Positions 15,373-25,214 of a stretch of 57,369 nt of DNA are shown here, one piece after another. The DNA is from Akkermansiaceae bacterium (GTDB taxonomy: Bacteria > Verrucomicrobiota > Verrucomicrobiia > Verrucomicrobiales > Akkermansiaceae), in contig CAIZNN010000069.1 in the NCBI GenBank assembly GCA_903934285.1, forward strand, positions 1-57,369, written 5' to 3'. Under the pieces are notes generated by a model. The model did not search any database and had not been told where the DNA came from. It saw only the letters and a list, made by a program, of their open reading frames with translations. Each line of letters begins with the position of its first letter. Position 1 is the stretch's first letter. The position numbers were made by a program, and so were the translations under genes.

Positions 15373-18342
15373 ATGCAAAAGGCTACCCCACTTGTCCTCG
15401 TGCTCACGCTTGCCGTGACCGCGATGTTTCTTTCGCTTCGCACCAAGCAATCGCCAGCGGTCCCACAGCCGCCGCCAGCGGCGGCGGCACGGGTGGCAGC
15501 GGCGGCAGCGGCGACAGCGGCGACACCCCAGTCTGCCCCCACCCCGCCGGCCCTCGCCGCCAAAGCCGAAGCGCCAGTCGAGAAGATCACACCGCGCCCC
15601 TGGCCGCAAGCCGCGTCGGATATCACGTCGGACAAGGGCGCGAGCTACGGCCACCTCGACAACGGCCTGCGCTACGTCATTTACCCCAATAGCGAGCCAC
15701 CCAAGCGGGTGTCGTTGCGCCTGCACGTCGCCGCCGGTGCCCTGATGGAAAACGACGACCAACAAGGGGTGGCCCATTTTCTCGAGCACATGGTGTTCAA
15801 TGGCACGAAATCCCACTCGGCCGGGGAACTCATCCCCCACATGCAACGCCTCGGCATCCCCTTCGGCGCCGACGTCAATGCCTATACCTCGTTTGATGAA
15901 ACCGTCTATATGCTCAATCTGCCCGACCTCTCCGAGGAAACCCTCAAGCTCGGCTTCACCGTGATGCGCGATTTCGGCGACGGGGCGCTGCTCCAAGCCG
16001 AGGAAATCGACAACGAACGCGGCGTCATCCTGGCCGAGAAGATCAGCCGCGACACGGTCGGCGACCGCCTGATGCGCCAGCAATTCCGCGCCTTGCTGCC
16101 GGATTCGTTAGTTGCGCAACGTTTTCCCATCGGGCTTGAGGAGATCATCAAAGCCGCCCCGCGCCAACGCTTCAGCGAGTTCTACAACCGTTACTACACC
16201 CCGGCGCGCATGACGTTCATCGTGGTCGGCGACGTCGATCCAGTGGCCATGGGCCAACGGATCGCCGCCAGCTTTGCCTCGATGGCCAACCCGGCCGCGC
16301 CCGGCAGCAACCCGGATCTGGGCCCGATCAAGGCCCCCGAGGGGCTGGCCACCGCGGTGTTCGCCGACCGCGAAGTGAGCTCCACCAGCCTCTCGCTGAC
16401 GCTGGTGAAGCCGTTCCAGAAGAAGCCGGACACTGCGGCCACGCGCAATGAGCGGTTGCCGTTGGCGCTTGCCAACGTGATGCTCAGCCGCCGCTTTGAA
16501 CGCCTGGCACAACAGGAACACTCCGCGATCGCCGCGGGTTCGGCCTCAAACGATGACGCCTTCAACTATGCTGAGATTGGCACCGTCGAGGTGGTCGCCT
16601 CCGATGACAACTGGCAGGCCGCCGTGCCGGTGCTCGAACAGGAATTCCGCCGTGCCCTGGAGCATGGTTTCACTGCGGCGGAACTGGCCGAGGCCAAGGC
16701 CAACCTGCTCAACCGCTACGAACAAGCGGTGAAACAAGAAGCCACCCGCAAGTCGGAAGGCATCGCCATGGCCTTGGTCCGAGCCATCAACAACGACACG
16801 GTCTTCTCCACGCCGCAAGCAGACCTGGAAATCGCGCGCGCCGGGTTGGACGCGATCGATCCGGACCGCTGCCATGCCGCGCTCAAGAAATTCTGGGACG
16901 CCCCCGGCATGCACCTGATCCTTACCACCAAGGAAAAACCCGAGGCCGCCGAGAAAAACCTGGCCGCGATCTATCAGGAATCCACCGGTTCCCCGGTCGC
17001 CGCGCCGGCCGCGGGGGCCACCCTGAAGTTTGCCTACACCACCTTCGGCAAGCCCGGCAGCGTCACCACGCGCAAGGAGGTGGCCGATCTGGGTCTCACC
17101 CAATTGGTGTTGTCCAACGGCATCCGTGTCAACCTCAAGCCCACCGATTTCGAGCAAGGCCGCATCCACCTGCTGGCGCGCATCGGTAGCGGCCAACTCA
17201 CCCAGCCGAAGAACCAACCGATGCTCGATGACTTCGCCACCGCGGTGTTTGAAGGCGGCGGCCTCGGCAAGCACTCGAACGATGAACTCCAACAACTCCT
17301 CGCCGGCAAAAACGTCGGCTCCACCCTCGGCATCGCGGAAGACGCCTTCACCCTCGGCGGCAGCACCACCGCGGCGGATTTCGCCCTGCAAGTGCGGCTG
17401 ATGTGCGCCAGCCTAACTGATCCGGGCTACCGCAACGAGGGGCTCTGGCAATTCCAGAAGGAGATCCCGATGATCTATCAACAACTCAACCACACCCCGC
17501 TGGGGCCGCAACAACAGATGGAAGGGTGGCTCCACGGCGACGACTCGCGCTACACGCCGGCAGCGAAGGAAAAACTGGCGTCCTACACCCTCGAGGACGC
17601 CAGGAAATGGCTCACCCCGGAACTGACCAAAGGCTATCTGGAACTCACCATTGTGGGGGATTTCAAAATCGAGGCGGTCCTGCCCGAGCTGCTGGCCACC
17701 TTTGGCGCGCTGCCCAAGCGGGAGCGCAGCAAGCCGGAATTGGCCGAGACGCGCCGCGTGGTCATGCCCAACGCCCCCGCGGAAAAGACCTTCGCCTATG
17801 ATTCGAAAATCCCGCAGGCCGTCGCCTTCGCCCTGTGGAAAACCAAGGGGGTGCGCAACAACCAGCGCGAATGCCGCCGGCTCAACCTGCTGGCCGACAT
17901 CTATCAGGACCGCCTGCGCGAGGAAATCCGTGAGAAACTCGGCGCCTCATACGGCCCGAATGCCGGGGCGACCGGCTCGGATGCGCTGGACAACTTCGGC
18001 CTCATCCTCGGCCAGAGCATCGGCAAGCCCGCCGACGTGCCGTTGCTGCTCAACACGATGCGTGATCTCGCCGACCAACTCGCCACCAAGGGTGCCACGG
18101 CCGACGAGTTGGACCGCGCGCTCAAACCCACCCTCAGCCAGCTCAAACAATCGCTGCGCGATAACAAGTACTGGCTCAACACCGCGCTCAGCCAGTGCCA
18201 ACTCGATCCCAAGCGGCTTGATCTGGTGCGCGAGCGCGATGCCGACTACGCCTCGATCACCGTTGCGGAAATCAACGCGCTGGCCAAGAAATACCTAACC
18301 GCGGAAAACGCCCTGCTCATCACCATCAAGCCGAAGGAGTGA
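15373..18342 (+). CDS. M16 family zinc metallopeptidase (pitrilysin/insulinase type)
   Basis: 989 aa exported protease. Residues 7-22 form a signal or anchor helix (LVLVLTLAVTAMFLSL), followed by an Ala/Pro-rich linker to about residue 75. The inverted zinc motif HFLEH is at 135-139, with the third ligand expected in the EEIDNERGVILAE helix about 76 residues later. Two M16 and M16_C halves are present in tandem; the second half has no HxxEH, as is normal. The start MQKATPL is chosen because upstream codons cover spacer and tRNA DNA. First core gene to the right of the tRNA. Confidence 0.93.
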   Translation: MQKATPLVLVLTLAVTAMFLSLRTKQSPAVPQPPPAAAARVAAAAAATAATPQSAPTPPALAAKAEAPVEKITPRPWPQAASDITSDKGASYGHLDNGLRYVIYPNSEPPKRVSLRLHVAAGALMENDDQQGVAHFLEHMVFNGTKSHSAGELIPHMQRLGIPFGADVNAYTSFDETVYMLNLPDLSEETLKLGFTVMRDFGDGALLQAEEIDNERGVILAEKISRDTVGDRLMRQQFRALLPDSLVAQRFPIGLEEIIKAAPRQRFSEFYNRYYTPARMTFIVVGDVDPVAMGQRIAASFASMANPAAPGSNPDLGPIKAPEGLATAVFADREVSSTSLSLTLVKPFQKKPDTAATRNERLPLALANVMLSRRFERLAQQEHSAIAAGSASNDDAFNYAEIGTVEVVASDDNWQAAVPVLEQEFRRALEHGFTAAELAEAKANLLNRYEQAVKQEATRKSEGIAMALVRAINNDTVFSTPQADLEIARAGLDAIDPDRCHAALKKFWDAPGMHLILTTKEKPEAAEKNLAAIYQESTGSPVAAPAAGATLKFAYTTFGKPGSVTTRKEVADLGLTQLVLSNGIRVNLKPTDFEQGRIHLLARIGSGQLTQPKNQPMLDDFATAVFEGGGLGKHSNDELQQLLAGKNVGSTLGIAEDAFTLGGSTTAADFALQVRLMCASLTDPGYRNEGLWQFQKEIPMIYQQLNHTPLGPQQQMEGWLHGDDSRYTPAAKEKLASYTLEDARKWLTPELTKGYLELTIVGDFKIEAVLPELLATFGALPKRERSKPELAETRRVVMPNAPAEKTFAYDSKIPQAVAFALWKTKGVRNNQRECRRLNLLADIYQDRLREEIREKLGASYGPNAGATGSDALDNFGLILGQSIGKPADVPLLLNTMRDLADQLATKGATADELDRALKPTLSQLKQSLRDNKYWLNTALSQCQLDPKRLDLVRERDADYASITVAEINALAKKYLTAENALLITIKPKE

Positions 18343-18347
18343 GTTGA

Positions 18348-19499
18348 TTACTTGGCGCGGATGTGCCAGACCTCGACGAGTTGGTTGCGCTCAGGCGCGC
18401 GGCTGCTGAAGCGGTCGGTCTGGCCCAGATAGACCGCCTGCACCAGCTGGCCCGGGCGCTTCACACTGGTGAGCGACTCGGCCACCGCGGTGGCGCGCGC
18501 CGACGACAGCGTGCGATTGGCATCGACGTTGCCGGTATCCGAGGCATAGCCGATGACTAACAACAGGTCGCCATCCGGCACGTTGTCGACCAAGCGCCGG
18601 ACGGGTTCCTCATCGGCCGGTCCCAATTTGGCGGACCCGGTGGGGAAGGTGAGGGTTTTGACCACGGCGGCCGCGAGGTCCGCCCCAATCTGGCTGTAGG
18701 TCTTGCTGATATCGGAATCGGACTGGTTTTCCAACTTGCGCAGCGTGCCGAACAACTTGACGGCGGCGGGCAACAATTCGTTTTCGGAGCGGGCGAACAG
18801 GCGGGCTTTGCCGAGTTCCGCTTCGAGTTCCTTGGCGCGCGATTCAAAGAACTCCTTGGCGCGGAGGGTTTCCTCGAAGCGGCGTTGCAGACTATCCAGA
18901 TCGGCCTTGGACGCCTGCTCGCCGACCGCGGCGAGTTGTTGTTTCAAGGCGGCCACCTCCGCGACCTGGGCCTCGCGCTGGGTCTTGAGAGTGTCCACTT
19001 CGCTGCGCAACGCCGCGGCCTCGGGGCCGCTGGCTTTGGCCTGCTGCAGCTCGGCCTTCGCGCGCTCATAATCATTGCCGAGCATTTGCCGGTATTGCTC
19101 CAAGCGCAGCACCTCGGTGGTCTTGGTGGCCAGCGCGGCGCGCGCCTCATCGAGCAACTGCTTGTAGCGCGCGGCCAGCAACCCGATGCCCTCGGCATCC
19201 TTTTTCATGCGCTCCGCGATATCCTCAATCTGCTCGCCGCCCGCCAGCGTCGGCTGGCCCAGCGCGCCGCTCTGCCGCTTCAAGGCCTCCAGTTCGGCCC
19301 GCAACGGTGCGAGCTTCTGGTTTTCGTTAGGGGTCTTCAGCTTGATGCCGATGAGGATCACCAGCATGGCCACGATCGCAACCGCCATCGCCATCACCGG
19401 CGTGACGGCCGTCTTGGGTCTTGGTCCGGACGCCGGACTGGCAGGCGTGGTGTGCGCGGCGTCTTGCTGCTCGGCGGGTGGCAATTGGGTATCCGGCAT
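18348..19499 (-). CDS. Membrane-anchored coiled-coil protein with OmpA-like C-terminal domain
   Basis: 383 aa from MPDTQLPPAEQ. A short Pro-rich cytoplasmic start, one transmembrane helix at about residues 32-52 (VMAMAVAIVAMLVILIGI), a long heptad-rich coiled coil (about 60-240), then an OmpA-C-like domain (TFPTGSAKLGP...LLLVIGYASDTGNVDANRTLSSARA) that usually binds peptidoglycan. The build, inner-membrane anchor plus periplasmic coil plus OmpA domain, resembles MotB/PomB-like or envelope-spanning structural proteins. It ends 6 bp from the convergent peptidase gene and follows tsaD. Confidence 0.8.
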   Translation of the reverse strand: MPDTQLPPAEQQDAAHTTPASPASGPRPKTAVTPVMAMAVAIVAMLVILIGIKLKTPNENQKLAPLRAELEALKRQSGALGQPTLAGGEQIEDIAERMKKDAEGIGLLAARYKQLLDEARAALATKTTEVLRLEQYRQMLGNDYERAKAELQQAKASGPEAAALRSEVDTLKTQREAQVAEVAALKQQLAAVGEQASKADLDSLQRRFEETLRAKEFFESRAKELEAELGKARLFARSENELLPAAVKLFGTLRKLENQSDSDISKTYSQIGADLAAAVVKTLTFPTGSAKLGPADEEPVRRLVDNVPDGDLLLVIGYASDTGNVDANRTLSSARATAVAESLTSVKRPGQLVQAVYLGQTDRFSSRAPERNQLVEVWHIRAK

Positions 19500-19546
19500 G
19501 GCGGCAAGCTGGACCCGTGCCCCCGCGTTTGTCAAATCCGATCCGA

Positions 19547-20554
19547 TCAAATCAGGGGCAGATGCGGGTGGATGTCCCCATCCAGCGGCGAACTCTCCCC
19601 GGCGAGATGGCGCAACAACGCGGCAAAGCCGATCATCGCCGCGTTGTCCGTGCACAACCACGGCGCGGCCACCACCAATTCCACACCAGCCCGCGCGCAG
19701 GCCTGGGTGAAGGCGCCGCGCAAGGCTTGGTTGAGACTCACGCCGCCGGACAGCGCCACGGTGCGCTGGCCGCTGTGCTGGGCGGCTTTGAGGGTTTTGG
19801 CGACGAGGATTTCAATGACCGCCTGCTGAAACGACGCCGCCAGATCCGCCAGCGGAAGGGTGCCCACCTGCCGCTGCAAGGTGTAGAGCACCGCCGTTTT
19901 CAACCCCGAAAACGAAAAATCCAGGTGGGCGTCGTGCAACATCGCACGCGGAAAATGGTAGGCCGCCGGGTCGCCGTCGCGGGCGAGTTTCTCGATTTCC
20001 GGCCCGCCCGGATAGGGCAGTCCGAGCATCTTGCCCACCTTGTCGAACGCTTCGCCCGCCGCATCGTCGCGCGTGCCGCCGAGTTTCCGGTAGTGGCCGG
20101 CGGCGGCCACGTCTAACAACAACGTGTGTCCGCCCGACACGATCAAGGCGACATGCGGCGGCACCTGGGTGTCTCCAACAAATGGCGACAGCAGGTGCCC
20201 TTCCAAGTGGTTGATGCCCAGAAACGGCCGCCGCGTCGCGCAGGCCAGCGCCTTGGCCGCCGTGCTGCCGATCAACAACGACGAGGCCAACCCCGGCCCG
20301 GTGGTCGCCGCAAAGGCATCGACCGCCCCCACCGCCACCCCGGCTTGCCGCAGTGCTTGCTCGACGAGCGGGCGCAAAAGCAGCGAGTGGTTGCGTGAGG
20401 CGAGTTCCGGCACCACTCCGCCGAATTCCCGGTGCAACTCGATTTGTGAGGCCACCACGGTGGCCAGCACCTCTGCGGCACGCCCCGCCTCACCGCGGAC
20501 CAACGCCACGGCCGTTTCATCACACGACGATTCGATTGCCAAAATCAGGGGCAC
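19547..20554 (-). CDS. tsaD: tRNA N6-adenosine threonylcarbamoyltransferase TsaD
   Basis: 335 aa; transfers threonylcarbamoyl from TC-AMP to A37 of ANN-decoding tRNAs together with TsaB/TsaE. Start region LILAIESSCDETAVALV, metal-ligand motif HLEGH at 116-120, SGGHTLL, and the C-terminal SGGVSLN and DNAAMIG blocks are all present. The GTG at 20554 is chosen as start since the family begins within a few residues of ILaIETSCDET; the upstream extension has unnatural composition. Confidence 0.97.
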   Translation of the reverse strand: MPLILAIESSCDETAVALVRGEAGRAAEVLATVVASQIELHREFGGVVPELASRNHSLLLRPLVEQALRQAGVAVGAVDAFAATTGPGLASSLLIGSTAAKALACATRRPFLGINHLEGHLLSPFVGDTQVPPHVALIVSGGHTLLLDVAAAGHYRKLGGTRDDAAGEAFDKVGKMLGLPYPGGPEIEKLARDGDPAAYHFPRAMLHDAHLDFSFSGLKTAVLYTLQRQVGTLPLADLAASFQQAVIEILVAKTLKAAQHSGQRTVALSGGVSLNQALRGAFTQACARAGVELVVAAPWLCTDNAAMIGFAALLRHLAGESSPLDGDIHPHLPLI

Positions 20555-20646
20555 GCCGCGGAGCCTAGCCGGTCGCGCCGCCCCTTGCCCATGAAAAAGT
20601 ACCACCGCATGCGGGCACCGGGATTGGCGATCCTCCGAGTCGCCCA

Positions 20647-20767
20647 GCCCATGCAAGGTGCAAGGCTGGCCGCCGGGCGGCCTTGCTTGCGCTCCACATG
20701 GGCTTGGGCGGCTGGGAACCCGCCCCTCCTTGGGCGCTCCCGCGCCCGGCCCATGCGAGGTGCAAGG
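20647..20767. repeat. Imperfect repeat/hairpin element between tsaD and acyltransferase
   Basis: GCCCATGCAAGGTGCAAGG (20647-20665) recurs with one change at 20749-20767. A loosely inverted version (CCTTGC...CATGGGC, 20681-20703) lies between them, so the unit can fold as a hairpin. It occupies most of the 218-bp spacer. A REP-like or terminator-like role is possible. Confidence 0.6.
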
Positions 20768-20772
20768 AGTCG

Positions 20773-22026
20773 TTAGGGAGGCGGCGGCAGGGAGACCAGC
20801 GGGATGCCTTGGCGGCGACTCGCTTTCGCCAACGCCTTCGGGGCGCCACTGGTGATGAGATAATCGAGCGGCAAGGCGGCGGCACCATCAATCGCGGCAA
20901 TGAGTTGGCACAAGCGGTCGCGCGCCGCACCGCACGGCGCGGCGTGGATCCGGGTGGCGGCCGGCAGCCATGCGGGCAGATCCCGCCCCGGTTCCAACAC
21001 CACCTCATAGGTCACATCCGGATGTACCCATGCCTCGGGAAGCCGCCACCCCGGCGGCGCATCGGCCAACCAGACCAGGGCGCGATGCGGCCGGCCGCTG
21101 CCATGGGATTTGGCTCCCAGCCAATCCCGGATGGTAAACTCGGAGTTGATATAGACTTTCCATCGTTCCTGCAGCCAGAACACATCGAGCGGCCCGCGCA
21201 GCATCGCCTGCTCCAGAGTGACCATGCAACTGTCGGTGCTGGGCGAGGCACTAGTTGCCACAAACCGGGCACTCCATCTGCCCGGCGCCACAGTGGTTAG
21301 GGACAACGCCAGCACCGCGCTTTTCGCCCGCCGCGCCAACAGGCTCGGCAGCGGACTGGCGCGCGTGAGCCGCCCGAAAAACCGCACCACCTCGCCTTGG
21401 GGGCCCACCCGCTGGTCCGCCAGAATCCCGACGATGCCCCCCGCACGCAGAAACCCGGCCACCAAGTGGGGGTTGTCGCGTTTGGAAAACATGCGGGTGC
21501 CATCCGCTTGGCGCCGCTTGAGCACGCTTTGATCTAACAACGGATTGTTGAGCGGCCGATAGAACGCGCCGGCGCACGCACCCGGCGGGAACAAGTGGAC
21601 GATGCGGCTGAGCAACTCCCAATTGCCCATGTGCGACAGCAACAACACGACCCCGTGGCCAGCGGCGTGGGCCTGTTCCAGGAGTTCGAGGTTTTCAATT
21701 TGGATCACGCTGCCGAGTTGGTCCGGCGCGAGCCGCGCGGTGCGCGCCGCGGAAAACAAATTGGCGCCGGTCCGCCGGAACGTCGCCTGCGCCATGCGCC
21801 GCAGGGTCGGCAGGTCATACTCGCCGGCGAAGGCAATCCGCAGGTTGCGCAACACGGTGGCGCGGCGTTGCGGCATGCAGCGCCAGACCACCCCGCCTAA
21901 CACCTCGCCAAGGCCAAACGCCCAAGCGCCCGGCAACCAGCCGACGGCCTTTTGCAGCCCGGTTTGGACCAACCACTCGAACCGCCATCGCCACCGCTTC
22001 GGGAGTTTCTCATCGGGGTTGCTCAT
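20773..22026 (-). CDS. LpxL/HtrB-type lipid A acyltransferase with extra C-terminal region
   Basis: 417 aa. Inner-membrane-associated acyltransferase of the HtrB/LpxL family: catalytic HxxxxE motif SHMGNWE at residues 131-137, FYRPLNNPLLD, and the GGIVGILADQRVGPQGE block that forms part of the acyl-chain site. Canonical proteins are about 300 aa; here the core ends near VYINSEFTIRDW and is followed by about 120 residues (RPHRALVWLADAPPGW ... ALPLDYLITSGAPKALAKAS) that look like a partial glycosyltransferase-like or Rossmann region. The core would acylate the lipid A precursor. The added part is unexplained. Confidence 0.88.
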   Translation of the reverse strand: MSNPDEKLPKRWRWRFEWLVQTGLQKAVGWLPGAWAFGLGEVLGGVVWRCMPQRRATVLRNLRIAFAGEYDLPTLRRMAQATFRRTGANLFSAARTARLAPDQLGSVIQIENLELLEQAHAAGHGVVLLLSHMGNWELLSRIVHLFPPGACAGAFYRPLNNPLLDQSVLKRRQADGTRMFSKRDNPHLVAGFLRAGGIVGILADQRVGPQGEVVRFFGRLTRASPLPSLLARRAKSAVLALSLTTVAPGRWSARFVATSASPSTDSCMVTLEQAMLRGPLDVFWLQERWKVYINSEFTIRDWLGAKSHGSGRPHRALVWLADAPPGWRLPEAWVHPDVTYEVVLEPGRDLPAWLPAATRIHAAPCGAARDRLCQLIAAIDGAAALPLDYLITSGAPKALAKASRRQGIPLVSLPPPP

Positions 22027-22323
22027 ACGGCGGGATTATGGGTGGCGGGTCGTGCTGTTGATCAGCGTGCTGCAAGAGGGATTTTCCAGTGGCTGGCAAG
22101 GAGGCGGTCGTGCCCGCCCGGCGACAAAAGTCTATGCCACCTGCCCCAACCCAACGACATCAAAAAAATCGCTCAAACTTCCTCCGCGTTGCCTCACAAA
22201 TATGGACGCCGCAGGGCAGCGCGGGCCCGGTCATTGCAGCGGATGCGTCCTGCGCAGCCTCAGACACCCTGAACCCGGGGGAACATGGCTGAGCCTGTCA
22301 CCTGCGGGAAATCGGCGTGGCCA

Positions 22324-23421
22324 TCAGCGCCGGGCATAGCGGAAGCCGGGGAAGGCGCGGACGAGGCGGCGCATTTCGAGTTTCATGAGGGTGGCGGTGA
22401 CGACGTGGGCGGGCAGGCCGCTGCGCTCGATGATGCGGTCCACCGACGCCTCGTCGCTGGTGACGGCGGCGAAGACTGCCGCTTCCCCGGCGGGCAACTC
22501 GGGGGTGGCAGCGGGTTCTTCGGCGGGTGTGGGTTGGCGGGCAAACGGCAGTTCGCCCAGATCATCGAGGAGGTGGGAGGGGTCGGCGACCAGCGTGGCA
22601 CCCTCGCGAATGAGTTGATGGCACCCGGCAAAGGTCGGCTTGTCGATCGGACCGGGCACGGCAAAGACCGGGCGGCCGTATTCGGTGGCGAGGTTGGCGG
22701 TGATGAGCGAGCCGGACCAAGCGGGGCATTCGATGACCAACACCGCGCGGGCCCAACCAGCGACGATGCGGTTGCGCATCGGGAAGGTCTGCTTGTCCGG
22801 GGCGGTATGCAGAGGAAACTCGGAAACGACGGCACCGTGGCCGGCGGCGATTTTTTCCGCGAGGCCGAGGTTTTCCGGCGGATAGAGCTTGGCCAGGCCG
22901 GAGCCAATCACCGCGATGGTGCGCCCGGCGGCCGCCAGCGCCGCCTCGTGCGCCGCAGTGTCGATGCCGCGCGCCAGACCCGAGACAATGGTGAAGCCGG
23001 CGTGCGCAATCTGATAGGAAAACTTCTTGGTCGCCTGGGTGCCGTAGGTGGTGGCGCGGCGCGAGCCGACGATGCTGATGGCGTGGCGGTCGCGCGGCTC
23101 GAGCTTGCCCCAGACGTAAAGCAGCAGCGGCCGGTCGTAGATGTCGCGCAGCGGGGCCGGATAGTCCGGGTCATCCTGGGTGACGATGGCGATTCCGCGC
23201 TGGGCGGCTTCGGCAAGTTCGGCGGCGGGATCGGCATGGTCTTGCCAGGCGTGGAGGATGGCGGCGGTTTCCTCGCCGATGCCATCGACGCGCATCAGCC
23301 GGTCCTTGGCCGCGCCGAGGATGGCGGCGGCATCGCCGAACGCCTCTAACAACCGGCGCACGCGGATCGGGCCGATTTTCGGCAGCAGGTTCAGGGCGGT
23401 TAGGGCTTCGAGCGGGGACAT
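22324..23421 (-). CDS. dprA: DNA-processing protein DprA
   Basis: 365 aa. N-terminal helical (SAM/HhH-like) region, LPKIGPIRVRRLLEAFG and VDGIGEETAA; then the Rossmann-type DprA core: SIVGSRRATTYGTQ, IVSGLARGIDTAAHEAAL, GSGLAKLYPPEN, FPMRNRIVAG, ECPAWSGSLITA. A C-terminal winged-helix (DML1-like) follows after a Pro/Glu linker. It loads RecA on incoming single-stranded DNA during natural transformation. The start MSPLEALTAL is preferred to upstream ATGs at 23442 and 23559 because the family starts near here. No other competence gene is nearby. Confidence 0.95.
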   Translation of the reverse strand: MSPLEALTALNLLPKIGPIRVRRLLEAFGDAAAILGAAKDRLMRVDGIGEETAAILHAWQDHADPAAELAEAAQRGIAIVTQDDPDYPAPLRDIYDRPLLLYVWGKLEPRDRHAISIVGSRRATTYGTQATKKFSYQIAHAGFTIVSGLARGIDTAAHEAALAAAGRTIAVIGSGLAKLYPPENLGLAEKIAAGHGAVVSEFPLHTAPDKQTFPMRNRIVAGWARAVLVIECPAWSGSLITANLATEYGRPVFAVPGPIDKPTFAGCHQLIREGATLVADPSHLLDDLGELPFARQPTPAEEPAATPELPAGEAAVFAAVTSDEASVDRIIERSGLPAHVVTATLMKLEMRRLVRAFPGFRYARR

Positions 23422-23610
23422 CGGGCGGGTGCCTGAAGGCATTGGGGGGAGAGGGTGGCCCACATCTAGCAGACTGCGGCGGTGCTGGGAAGCAGGAAAT
23501 GGGTACAGCCACAACACTGGAAGCCGCCAGAGGCAAGGGCAGAGGAATGGATTTGGCAAGAGCTTTGCGCGCCTTCGACACGACCCTTGATAGGTGTCGT
23601 GCCTTGGGTG

Positions 23611-24849
23611 TTACCCGGCGAGCAAGGCTTCGTCCCAATCTTTCCACACCGGGTCGAGGTGCTGGGCGCGGAGCATGGCGGTGACTTCGGCGGTGCTGCG
23701 GGTATCGTGGATTTGGAATTGCTCGGTCGCTTTGTCAGCGCCGGATTTGCTGGCGAGTTCGACGCGGCGGCCTTTCACCGTGAGATGGAGGTCATCGCTG
23801 CCGGCGCCGGTGTAGCCGCCCGGTTCGGTGCGGGCGCCGGCCGACATGTGGGTCACCCCGAGGCTGGCGACGGCATCGCGCAAGGGTGCGGGCTCGCGGG
23901 TGGACACGACGATGCCGACCTGGGGGAAGGTGACGCGGAAGGCGGTGAGCAACCTGACAAACGAGCGGTCCGGCAGGAACAGGGCGGCATCGGGCTGGTA
24001 TTGATAGTTGCCGGCATACGGCCGCATGCGCGGGAAGGAAACGGTGAACTGGGCTTTCCAGCAATGTTTGTAGAGGTATTCGAGATGGGCGCACAGGGCC
24101 ATGGCTTCGGCCTGCCAGTGGGCGAGACCGAACAACGCGCCGATGCCAATGCGGCGAAAACCCCCGCCGTACGCGCGTTCGGGGCAATTGAGCCGCCAGG
24201 CGAAATCGCGCTTGGGCCCGGCGGTGTGCAGCGCCTGATAGACGTCGCGGTCGTAGGTTTCCTGATAGACCACGAGGCCCTCGGCGCCGTGTTGGACGAG
24301 TTGGGCGTAGTGGTCATCGGCCATCGGGCCGACCTCGATGGCGAGGGTTGGAATGAACGGTTTGAGCGCGTCGAGGCATTGTTGGAGGTAGCCATCGGAG
24401 ACGAATTTGGGATGCTCGCCGGCGACCAGCAAGAGGTGGCGGAAGCCCAGCGCGTGGAGGTGCCGGGCCTCGCGCACCACCTGTTCGACGCTGAGGGTGG
24501 TGCGCAAGATGGCGGCATCGCGGGAGAAGCCGCAATAGCTGCAATTGTTGACGCATTCGTTGGAGAGATACAGCGGGGCAAACAGCCGCATGGTCTTGCC
24601 AAAATGGCAGCGGGTGAGTTGCTGGCTGCGGCGGGCCAGGCCTTCGAGCGGTTCGCCGCAGCGCGCGTCAAGCAAGCGCCCGAACCGCCGCATCAGCGGC
24701 GTGGGCTGCGCGAGCAGGTCTGGAAAAACATCGGCGAAGGCCATGGCACACGCAGCATGCCGCCTGCCGGCCACCACGTCAAAGGCAAGCCGCGGAAAAG
24801 TACAATCGGCCAGCGCCAGTTGGGCTTCTGGCGGGCGCAGGGTGGGCAT
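23611..24849 (-). CDS. thiH: 2-iminoacetate synthase ThiH (tyrosine lyase)
   Basis: 412 aa radical-SAM enzyme that splits tyrosine into p-cresol and dehydroglycine for the thiazole of thiamine. The iron-sulfur motif CVNNCSYCGF (CxxxCxxC) lies near residue 99. GEHPKFVSDGYLQQC, VYQETYDRDVY and RIGIGALFGL match ThiH rather than BioB or HydG. The start at 24849 (MPTLRPPEAQ) is preferred; 24903 is possible. No thiG/thiS partner is next to it; it lies between dprA and the divergent feo genes. Confidence 0.93.
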   Translation of the reverse strand: MPTLRPPEAQLALADCTFPRLAFDVVAGRRHAACAMAFADVFPDLLAQPTPLMRRFGRLLDARCGEPLEGLARRSQQLTRCHFGKTMRLFAPLYLSNECVNNCSYCGFSRDAAILRTTLSVEQVVREARHLHALGFRHLLLVAGEHPKFVSDGYLQQCLDALKPFIPTLAIEVGPMADDHYAQLVQHGAEGLVVYQETYDRDVYQALHTAGPKRDFAWRLNCPERAYGGGFRRIGIGALFGLAHWQAEAMALCAHLEYLYKHCWKAQFTVSFPRMRPYAGNYQYQPDAALFLPDRSFVRLLTAFRVTFPQVGIVVSTREPAPLRDAVASLGVTHMSAGARTEPGGYTGAGSDDLHLTVKGRRVELASKSGADKATEQFQIHDTRSTAEVTAMLRAQHLDPVWKDWDEALLAG

Positions 24850-24973
24850 CAGGCACCCGCCGCCAGGGTGGGCGCGAGGGGCCGCGGCAAAGATTTTCAA
24901 CATTGTTGTTGCAATCGGTTCTCAATTAGACGAATTTGCGGCCGTGAAGTTTGCCGCGCCCAAAGTACTGGAA

Positions 24974-25198
24974 ATGGACACCGCCATGACGTTGAATCAG
25001 GCAGGGGTGGGATGTGACTTGCGGATTCACGTGTTGAGCGGGCCGGGTTGTGAGCGCTTGCGGGAGCTCGGGTTTTGCGAGCAAAGCCAAGTGCGCAAGT
25101 TGGCCGGAGGCCGCAATTTGATTTGTTCGGTGTGTGGCACACGCCTGGCGATCAGCCGGGAATTGGCGGAGCAGGTGCTGGTGAAGGCGGCGGGCTGA
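24974..25198 (+). CDS. feoA: Ferrous iron transport protein FeoA
   Basis: 74-aa SH3-like cytosolic protein (MTLNQAGVGCDLRI...GCERLRELGFCEQSQV), the FeoA pattern of TL.....g....v..l.g....r.rL.elGf..G..v. It carries three extra cysteines near the middle and end (CERLRELGFC, LICSVCGTRLAIS), more than usual, perhaps for metal binding. ATG 24974 or 24986 may be used. It lies 16 bp upstream of feoB and divergent from thiH. Confidence 0.88.
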   Translation: MDTAMTLNQAGVGCDLRIHVLSGPGCERLRELGFCEQSQVRKLAGGRNLICSVCGTRLAISRELAEQVLVKAAG

Positions 25199-25214
25199 GA
25201 GTGACCCCACTGCC

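Noticed and set aside
15061-18342. Peptidase gene starting at 15061 (1093 aa)
   Set aside because: The first 104 codons read through the tRNA gene and spacer; the signal anchor at 15373 is the sensible start.
20554-20656. Upstream ATG start for tsaD (369 aa)
   Set aside because: The extra 34 residues are Arg/Gly/His-rich spacer translation, and TsaD normally begins at the ILAIESSCDET block.
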